Assembly: GCA_937959315.1 (NCBI GenBank) | Contig: CALGRC010000031.1 | Location: 1-5,194 of the forward strand | DNA: 5,194 nucleotides | Direction of reading: 5' to 3' | Source of the DNA: an uncultured Clostridia bacterium | GTDB lineage: Bacteria; Bacillota; Clostridia; UMGS1810 | Shown here: piece by piece, positions 4,687-5,194 of the stretch | Numbering within the stretch: position 1 is the stretch's first letter | Layout of the letters: the number at the start of each line of letters is the position of its first letter | Notes under the pieces: generated by a model | The model's input: the letters and a program-made list of their open reading frames with translations, nothing else | Told to the model about the DNA's origin: nothing | The model's database searches: none | Position numbers and translations under genes: made by a program

Positions 4687-5194
4687 ACCTGTCTGTCACT
4701 TCCACCCGCACCAGCGTCCCATCCGGCGTTGCCAGTATGGCGGGGGCGAGTTTGTCAATTTTGGTGACGGTATATTCCTTCACAAGTTGGTTCCCAGCTT
4801 CGTCCATGCTATAAAATGTGTAGATACCATTTTCCGGCAGTTGCAGCGTTGTGCCTTTGAATAAGTTCCCTTTGGCCGGGAAAAAATCGCTTGCCGTATG
4901 GCTTCCGGGCAGATATTGTGTATTTTCCAGCAGGTTTGTTTCGTCCAGTGTCAGGGTGATGTTGTCTGTTTCCCCATTGCTCCAGATTTCTTCAAATGCT
5001 GCGAATGGCCTCCAGCCGAGTGTTTGTTTTTCCGGCAGGCCCGTACTCAGCGAGATGCCAGATAAACTGTCGGCGACAAATTTCAATTCCTTGCCGTCTG
5101 TTTCATTGTTCATCCCTGTCAATGCCGTGTTGCCAATAGAAGATACAGATGCGGGTATTACAATGGATTCCAAATTTGGGCAATGCGAGCACGC
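4685..5194 (-). CDS. BspA-like LRR / Ig-like surface protein, C-terminal part (5' end outside window)
   Basis: The frame is open to the right edge, so only the last 169 residues are present; the TTG at 5173 lies inside the frame and is not a start. The first visible residues (SHCPNLESIVIP, then ASVSSIGNTALTG) match the BspA/LRR_5 pattern of a Leu/Ile ladder ending in IP.SV..IG...L. This fold is common on surface proteins of gut bacteria and often binds host or matrix ligands. The second half reads as a bacterial Ig-like repeat (YLPGSHTASDFF, then LPENGIYTFYSMDEAGN). A linker KIDKLAPAI opens a further repeat that stops after its first strands (VRVEVTDR). No transmembrane or anchor segment follows, so the product looks unanchored on its own. 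The stop TAG lies inside the Shine-Dalgarno of the downstream PAPS-family gene. The family is clear; the ligand is unknown. Confidence 0.8.
   Translation of the reverse strand, partial: ACSHCPNLESIVIPASVSSIGNTALTGMNNETDGKELKFVADSLSGISLSTGLPEKQTLGWRPFAAFEEIWSNGETDNITLTLDETNLLENTQYLPGSHTASDFFPAKGNLFKGTTLQLPENGIYTFYSMDEAGNQLVKEYTVTKIDKLAPAILATPDGTLVRVEVTDR

Noticed and set aside
5171..5173. TTG as a start for the rightmost gene
   Set aside because: The frame is open to the window edge and the residues before it (ACSHCPN) continue the LRR pattern.
1..5194. CRISPR array, tRNA or rRNA genes
   Set aside because: No regularly spaced short repeats and no tRNA or rRNA-like stretches were seen on either strand.

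Overview
The window looks like part of a surface-protein region in a gut-type Clostridia (Bacillota, plausibly Oscillospiraceae). This is inferred from strong AAAGGAGG-type ribosome binding sites, intermediate GC, an SLH cell-wall anchor, a BspA-type leucine-rich repeat, Clostridia-style Ig-like repeats and an IS110-family element. No host can be named from the sequence alone.

All host genes lie on the minus strand and read from right to left. (1) At 5194-4685 is the C-terminal part of a BspA-like LRR protein that runs off the right edge and ends in Ig-like sequence. (2) At 4672-3647 is a PAPS-reductase-family (PP-loop) protein of the type common in phages and gut Firmicutes. (3) At 3617-2997 is a small secreted protein made of two Ig-like repeats plus the first part of a third. 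(4) At 2985-2392 is a secreted Ig-like protein with a Gly/Ser/Pro linker and a short SLH anchor. Spacing is very tight: two of the three junctions have the upstream stop codon inside the next gene's Shine-Dalgarno, so these four genes look like one operon. (5) At 843-19 is a secreted Cys-rich protein with four CxxC pairs. It was probably the next operon gene but is now cut off by an insertion.

An IS110-family element (about 892-2378, plus orientation) sits between genes 4 and 5. It is bounded by a shared CTCCTTT, which on the gene strand is the AAAGGAG ribosome binding site of gene 5. Its left end can be folded into two successive guide-bearing internal loops, as expected of a bridge RNA, behind a perfect extended -10 promoter. 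The transposase is split by a -1 shift at a T7 run. It also lacks the second Asp of the TDxxD motif, so the copy is probably inactive.

The most striking pattern is in the surface proteins. The LRR protein and the two-repeat protein both stop at the same point of an Ig-like repeat (after ...VTD). The two-repeat and SLH proteins both start, right after signal peptide cleavage, with the residues that would complete that repeat (APSGVAEVKW...). Either one long LRR-Ig-SLH protein was broken into pieces at a fixed repeat position, or these are subunits that complete each other's Ig fold head to tail, with an LRR tip, an Ig extender and an SLH base. That is the main candidate for an undescribed system here, and it is an inference.
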